From: Flavipsychrobacter stenotrophus
Lineage (GTDB): Bacteria; Bacteroidota; Bacteroidia; Chitinophagales; Chitinophagaceae
Assembly (NCBI GenBank): GCA_947372365.1
Contig: CANBTK010000081.1
Location: 1-7,544, forward strand
Reading direction: 5' to 3'
DNA: 7,544 nucleotides
The position numbers were made by a program, and so were the translations under genes. Positions 6,499-7,544 of this stretch are shown here, one piece after another. The notes beneath the pieces were generated by a model, which saw only the letters and a list, made by a program, of their open reading frames with translations, ran no database searches and was not told where the DNA came from. Each line of letters starts with the position of its first letter. The stretch's first letter is position 1.

Positions 6499-7544
6499 AT
6501 GCGCTCAATATCAATACTTTTACTGGCTATATTTTTACTATCAGATGATATATGCCATGCACAGCCCAGCCAGGCAGATATTAAAGGATGGCTGCTTACA
6601 CCGAAGTTCAGCATTGATACAGAAGCCAGTGCAGTAGTCCTTTGCGAGCGAACGGATGTTGAAATTTACATTGAAAACGACCGCTACCGGATAAGCAAGA
6701 AAGTGCACCAAACAATTAAAATATTTAAAAAGGATGCTTTTAACCTGGCCAACCTGCACTTTCAGTTTCATAAAGATGGCTATGCAAATTGCAGGTTCAC
6801 TGTTGCAGGCGCAGCATATAACCTGGAGGGTGGCGATGTGAAGGAAACCAGCATCCCCGGCGACGATTTGTACAAAACAAAGTTGAGTAACGACTATGTA
6901 GAATTAAGCACTGCTATACCGGGCGTGAAAGAGGGCTGCGTTATTGATTTTACCTATAACCTGAGTACTCCGTTTTATTACGCCTTGCCAGCCTGGGCCA
7001 TACAGGAAAAGTACCCAAAATTGAAAAGCGAATATTCGATTGCCTACCCTCGCCAGGCCGAATTTGCACCCGTGCTCCAGTCTCAGTTCACACCCAGGGA
7101 ATTTAAGAACGAAGAAGAGGCGGTTGGTTCTCCAGAGAAATTCGGGCATTTGTCCAGTACAAAAGGTTTTTCCTTTGGCAATTACAGCGCCTACTGGGTA
7201 AGAAAGGATGTGCCTGGCATTCAAAACGAGCCTTTAGTATGGAATATGCGCAAGTACCTGGAGCGTATGGAATTCCAGTTGCTGAAATTCATGAGCAAAG
7301 AAGCCCTTTTTATGAGTTCTTGGAAAAAGTATAGCTACGATGTGTGGAAAGGAGAGCTGGCTACCGATGTAAGGCGGCCCAACAAATTCCTCTCAGATAC
7401 GGTAAGTAGCCTGGTACAAAATGACACCGCACAGTTATCTATGGCTAAAAAAATTTATAGCTATGTAAGGGCTAACTTTGATGACGAAAGCCATTCGGTG
7501 GCACAGCTCACCAGAAAAGGTAACGGCTACACAGGCATTAAGAA
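6499..7544 (+). CDS. Secreted DUF3857 protein, N-terminal part (paralog B, cut off by right edge)
   Basis: The frame from ATG 6499 stays open for 348 codons plus two bases to the window edge. Residues 1-22 form a signal peptide (MRSISILLLAIFLLSDDICHAQ). The remainder is a DUF3857-type domain matching paralog A throughout: FSIDTEASAVVLCER (37-51), STPFYYALPAW (156-166), YPKLKSEYSIAYP (172-184), AYWVRKDVPG (231-240) and KKIYSYVRANF (317-327). I count 73 identities in 152 ungapped positions from residue 37. The visible part ends just before the transglutaminase-like core, so its active-site state cannot be judged. An upstream in-frame ATG at 6427, abutting the stop of A, would add 24 residues (MQDTIVFLVAESNAFISLRK and four more); I prefer 6499 because the signal peptide then starts at the N-terminus, with A-rich AGGAAAAAAACAT just upstream. 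Probably co-transcribed with A. Role unknown. Confidence 0.87.
   Translation, partial: MRSISILLLAIFLLSDDICHAQPSQADIKGWLLTPKFSIDTEASAVVLCERTDVEIYIENDRYRISKKVHQTIKIFKKDAFNLANLHFQFHKDGYANCRFTVAGAAYNLEGGDVKETSIPGDDLYKTKLSNDYVELSTAIPGVKEGCVIDFTYNLSTPFYYALPAWAIQEKYPKLKSEYSIAYPRQAEFAPVLQSQFTPREFKNEEEAVGSPEKFGHLSSTKGFSFGNYSAYWVRKDVPGIQNEPLVWNMRKYLERMEFQLLKFMSKEALFMSSWKKYSYDVWKGELATDVRRPNKFLSDTVSSLVQNDTAQLSMAKKIYSYVRANFDDESHSVAQLTRKGNGYTGIK

Noticed and set aside
6541..7224. Minus-strand frames opposite paralog B
   Set aside because: Paralog B on the plus strand is supported by strong similarity to A over its whole visible length, so these are shadows.

Overview
This 7.5 kb window looks like ordinary chromosomal DNA of a member of the Bacteroidota, probably a Chitinophagia or Sphingobacteriia relative. 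The clues are A-rich translation starts without strong Shine-Dalgarno sites, octamers matching the Bacteroidota -7 promoter element TAnnTTTG upstream of three genes, a lipoprotein with a Bacteroidota-style export signal, and DUF3857 transglutaminase-like proteins of the form common in this phylum. No mobile element, RNA gene, CRISPR array or phage gene was seen.

The left part (1-3476) holds four genes on the minus strand, read from right to left: a DUF1835/DUF3658 protein of unknown function (2664-3476), a small three-helix membrane protein (2132-2518), a eukaryotic-type NADP-dependent isocitrate dehydrogenase (734-1960), and the first 161 codons of a lipoprotein that runs off the left edge (1-484). 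The gaps between them are 145 to 249 bp, and three of the four have their own possible promoter. They are therefore probably separate transcription units rather than one operon.

A 167-bp intergenic region (3477-3643) separates these from the divergent plus-strand genes: a RadC-type JAMM-domain protein (3644-4345), then two tandem paralogous secreted DUF3857 proteins. The first paralog (4366-6426) is complete. The second (about 6499 to the right edge) is cut off just before its transglutaminase-like core. The radC-paralog gap is 20 bp and the two paralogs are close together, so co-transcription is plausible.

No clearly new system is visible. The points most worth a second look are the DUF3857 tandem duplication with an apparently non-catalytic transglutaminase core, the uncertain starts of both paralogs (each has an in-frame 24-codon extension ahead of a better signal peptide), and the predicted surface lipoprotein at the left edge.
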